Assembly: GCA_008330645.1 (NCBI GenBank)
Contig: VLTN01000065.1
Location: 1-64,000 of the forward strand
Origin: Cafeteria roenbergensis
Taxonomy: Eukaryota > Sar > Bigyra > Bicosoecida > Cafeteriaceae
Direction: 5' to 3'
DNA: 64,000 nucleotides
Positions 62,106 through 64,000 of this stretch are shown in pieces (the first letter of the stretch is position 1; every line of letters begins with the position of its first letter). The position numbers and the translations under genes are program-made. Under the pieces are notes generated by a model. That model saw only the letters and a list, made by a program, of their open reading frames with translations, ran no database searches and was not told where the DNA came from.

Positions 62106-62909
62106 TCAGTCCCGCCTTCCCCGGCCCGGCCCTGTGTACGGCGTGTACGGGCCGGTGGGGGCCGGGCCGCGCCCAGCGTCCTCGCCGCCGAACAGCGGGG
62201 GCGGCGGGCCGCGGCGGGCCGGCTGGCCGTCCCAGCCGCCTGCGGCCCCTCCCCCGCCGGGGGACCTCGAGTAGCCCCCCCCCGGCGCGCCCCCGCCGCC
62301 GCTGTGCCTGCCCCGCCCTCCGGCGGAGTGGCTGCGCCCGCCACCGTAGCCTCCGCGCTGCTGCTGCCGGCCTCGAGACTGGGCTCTGCCAAAGCCCCTG
62401 CTGCCGGACCTGCCGCCCCCGCCCCCTCCACCCATCGCTGCTGCGGCTGCTCCAGCAGCTGCCGCTGCCGCACCGTAGCCGCCGCGGCCCTCGTCGAAGC
62501 TAGCCCGAAACTCGTCCCGCATCTGCCCGCCGCCGGCGCCGCGGCCCCAGCGCCGCCACTCGCGAAAGCCCTTGTCCATCTCCAAGCGAATGACCCGTCC
62601 GTCGAGCACTGCGCCGGTGAGCAGCGACACTGCGGCCACGGCGCCAGCGCGGTCGACGAACTCGACGAACGCGAAGCCGCAAGGAAGGCGAGTGTCGCGG
62701 TTCAGGCCCATGACCACGCGGTCCACTGGCCCCGCACGGGACATCAGCGCGTGAACCTGCGGTTCGGTTGTGGCGAAGGAGAGGTTCCCCACGTACACGG
62801 AGCGGGAGACTGTTGCCGCGCGAAAGCGGTTCGCCTCTGTATTGAACCGCTTGCGGTCGGCGCCAAAGGGCGCCGCCTGGGGGCTGACGACCCGCAGCAG
62901 CGTTGCCAT
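62106..62909 (-). CDS. NCBP2: nuclear cap-binding protein subunit 2 (CBP20)
   Basis: 267 residues. The small subunit of the nuclear cap-binding complex; it binds the m7G cap of nascent RNA and works with CBP80 in splicing, export and 3' processing. RNP2 is SVYVGNLSFATTE and RNP1 is LPCGFAFVEFVD; between them MSRAGPVDRVVMGLNRDT. The cap-binding tail is nearly invariant: WGRGAGGGQMRDEFRASFDEGRGGYG. Tyr residues used for cap stacking are replaced in part: YVGN is kept while the human N-terminal Tyr20 region reads RFNTEANRFRAATVSRSVY. The C-terminal 110 residues are an Arg-Gly-Gly-rich extension absent from the 156-residue human protein and likely to bind RNA. No intron. Divergent from the SMP-30-like gene. 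Confidence 0.97.
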   Translation of the reverse strand: MATLLRVVSPQAAPFGADRKRFNTEANRFRAATVSRSVYVGNLSFATTEPQVHALMSRAGPVDRVVMGLNRDTRLPCGFAFVEFVDRAGAVAAVSLLTGAVLDGRVIRLEMDKGFREWRRWGRGAGGGQMRDEFRASFDEGRGGYGAAAAAAGAAAAAMGGGGGGGRSGSRGFGRAQSRGRQQQRGGYGGGRSHSAGGRGRHSGGGGAPGGGYSRSPGGGGAAGGWDGQPARRGPPPPLFGGEDAGRGPAPTGPYTPYTGPGRGRRD

Positions 62910-63205
62910 GCTCTCTTGCCACAGCCCCGTAACTGGGCTCGGGCAGGGCGCGAGTGCGCAGGCCGCCGGGCCCGCGTCCCATGGCGCAGGTTTTTGTTTG
63001 GCCAAGCAGTGGCAGCTCTGCCGGGCGGGGCCGGACTTGCAACCCGGGCGGGCGCGGTTGCGGCTGGCGCGCACAGACGACCGCACAAGCGGCAGGGCCT
63101 CGGCGCTCCCGCTCGAGACCACTCGCTGCTGCTCGACCGCGGCCGGCGCTCGCGGGGGGCTCGTCTGCACCTGCGGCCGCATCCAGCTCGGCTCGCCAAA
63201 CGGCC
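62910..63205. promoter_or_regulatory. divergent promoter region, NCBP2 / SMP-30-like
   Basis: 296 bp between opposing ATG codons. A shared promoter is inferred; no element was recognised. Confidence 0.4.
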
Positions 63206-63750
63206 ATGGCAGCAGAATTGGTGGCAACTGGCAGCCCGGGAGTCTGCTCGCCGGCATTCCGCGACGACGGCCAGCTCTTCGTTGCCTCAACTCCCGAGGG
63301 GTCAATCTTTCGGGTGGACATTGGCGAGAGGGCGCTCGTGGAGGTCGACAGCACCGGCGGCCAACCGTCTGGCATTGCCTTTGACGCGGCCGGCGCCCTT
63401 CACGCGGCAGACCTGGCAGTCGGCGCAATCATGCAGCGAGAGGCGGTTCCCGACGCGGAGAGCGGCGGTGCCGCGGCGGGGGGAGCGGGCGCACACTCCG
63501 GCGCGTGGATTTCCTCGGTGGTCGATTACGAGGGCGAGCCGATGCGCGGGCCGACCAGCCTGGCCACAAGCCCTGACGGGACCCTCTTCTTCACCGACTC
63601 GGGACCCCTCGGGGAGGCCACTCTGGACTCCCCCGTCGGAAGCGTCTTCGCGGTGGTGGGCTCCGGCGGGGGCCGGTTCCTCAAGCCGATCCTTCTCAAG
63701 AGCCTTGCGCACCCCTGCGGCGTGGCGGTGGGAGCCGGAGGCAAGGTCGT
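63206..63750 (+). CDS. SMP-30/NHL-like beta-propeller protein, first exon (partial)
   Basis: Exon 1 runs from the ATG at 63206 to a GTGAGT donor at 63751; the rest lies beyond the window. 181 residues are visible. Repeating propeller-blade patterns are seen: SPAFRDDGQLFVASTPEGSIFRVD, PSGIAFDAAGALHAADLAVGAI, TSLATSPDGTLFFTDSGPLG and HPCGVAVGAGGKVV. This is the pattern of SMP-30/gluconolactonase and strictosidine-synthase-like or NHL propellers. Enzymatic residues cannot be judged from the partial protein. A Gly/Ala insertion lies between blades two and three. Codon phase at the donor leaves two bases of a codon. Confidence 0.65.
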
Positions 63751-63934
63751 GTGAGTTCTTGCGCGGCAGCCGACGTCCCCGGACCGCCAGCGGTCGGTCG
63801 TCTCCTGCCGGAGCCGCTGGCCTGACGCCTGGCCGTCTCATGACTTGCCGCGCTCCCCCCCGCCACCTTATCCGCGCCCACCAGCGCTCGCCAGCGCACC
63901 TCTGACCGAGGACATCGCGCAAAGCCGCCGCGCG

Positions 63935-64000
63935 CCACCGCCGCCCCACGCTACCTCCGCCCCACGCTACCGCCGCCCCACGCTACCGCCGCCGCCCCGC
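63935..64000. repeat. 16-bp tandem repeat at the right edge
   Basis: At least three copies of a unit containing gccccacgctac followed by ctcc or cgcc, with 16-bp period, run to the window edge. It lies within the presumed first intron of the SMP-30-like gene and may continue outside. Confidence 0.85.

Noticed and set aside
1-64000. Search for mobile or virus-derived elements
   Set aside because: No reverse transcriptase, integrase, transposase, capsid-like frame, terminal repeat or target duplication was recognised by eye.

Overview
The window is nuclear DNA from a very GC-rich, gene-dense protist. Genes lie on both strands, are separated by a few hundred bases, and carry short spliceosomal introns. 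The 17 introns I could place by protein continuity (or, at the right edge, by the donor alone) begin with GTGAG, and those with a visible end finish in CAG. No plastid, ribosomal RNA, viral or transposon sequence was recognised. The mixture of an MLO-like protein, a STRA6-like receptor, an Nma111-type protease, an SPX-ankyrin-GDPD protein and EGF-module secreted proteins argues against animals, plants or fungi in the strict sense. It suits a free-living protist, perhaps a stramenopile or haptophyte; that placement is inference.

Left third (1-22 kb). A seven-pass MLO-like membrane protein (minus) stands head to head with an ATG4 autophagy protease (plus). Next come a 75-residue membrane protein that resembles the complex III assembly factor UQCC6/Brawnin (minus), RMI1 of the RecQ-TopoIII complex (minus) head to head with a NUDT15-like Nudix hydrolase (plus), a hemerythrin-domain protein with an N-myristoylation motif (minus), and a 2083-residue leucine-rich-repeat dual-specificity phosphatase whose catalytic domain is split by about 760 residues (minus).

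Middle (22-45 kb). A JMJD5/KDM8-type JmjC hydroxylase (head to head with the phosphatase) is followed by a double-length Nma111/HtrA-like protease, a long disordered ORF of unknown role, METTL26 (DUF938) head to head with a C1GALT/fringe-like glycosyltransferase, a secreted SOUL heme-binding protein, a secreted GH31 glycosidase and a STRA6-like retinol-receptor homologue. A 1.8 kb stretch between the last two holds an uncertain ORF with a C-terminal PP1-docking-like motif.

Right third (45-64 kb). A 2731-residue secreted cysteine-rich/cadherin/EGF protein and a 464-residue paralogue of its C-terminal module are transcribed divergently. They are followed by an SPX-ankyrin-GDPD protein (phosphate sensing and glycerophosphodiester use), the cap-binding protein NCBP2/CBP20, and the 5' exon of an SMP-30/NHL-like protein that runs off the window.

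Six neighbouring pairs are divergent with 180-534 bp between start codons, which suggests shared promoters. Functions are mixed, with no operon-like pathway. Many proteins carry long Ala/Gly/Ser/Pro-rich disordered insertions between conserved blocks, so several are twice the usual family length. Exon joins and starts are deduced from sequence only.
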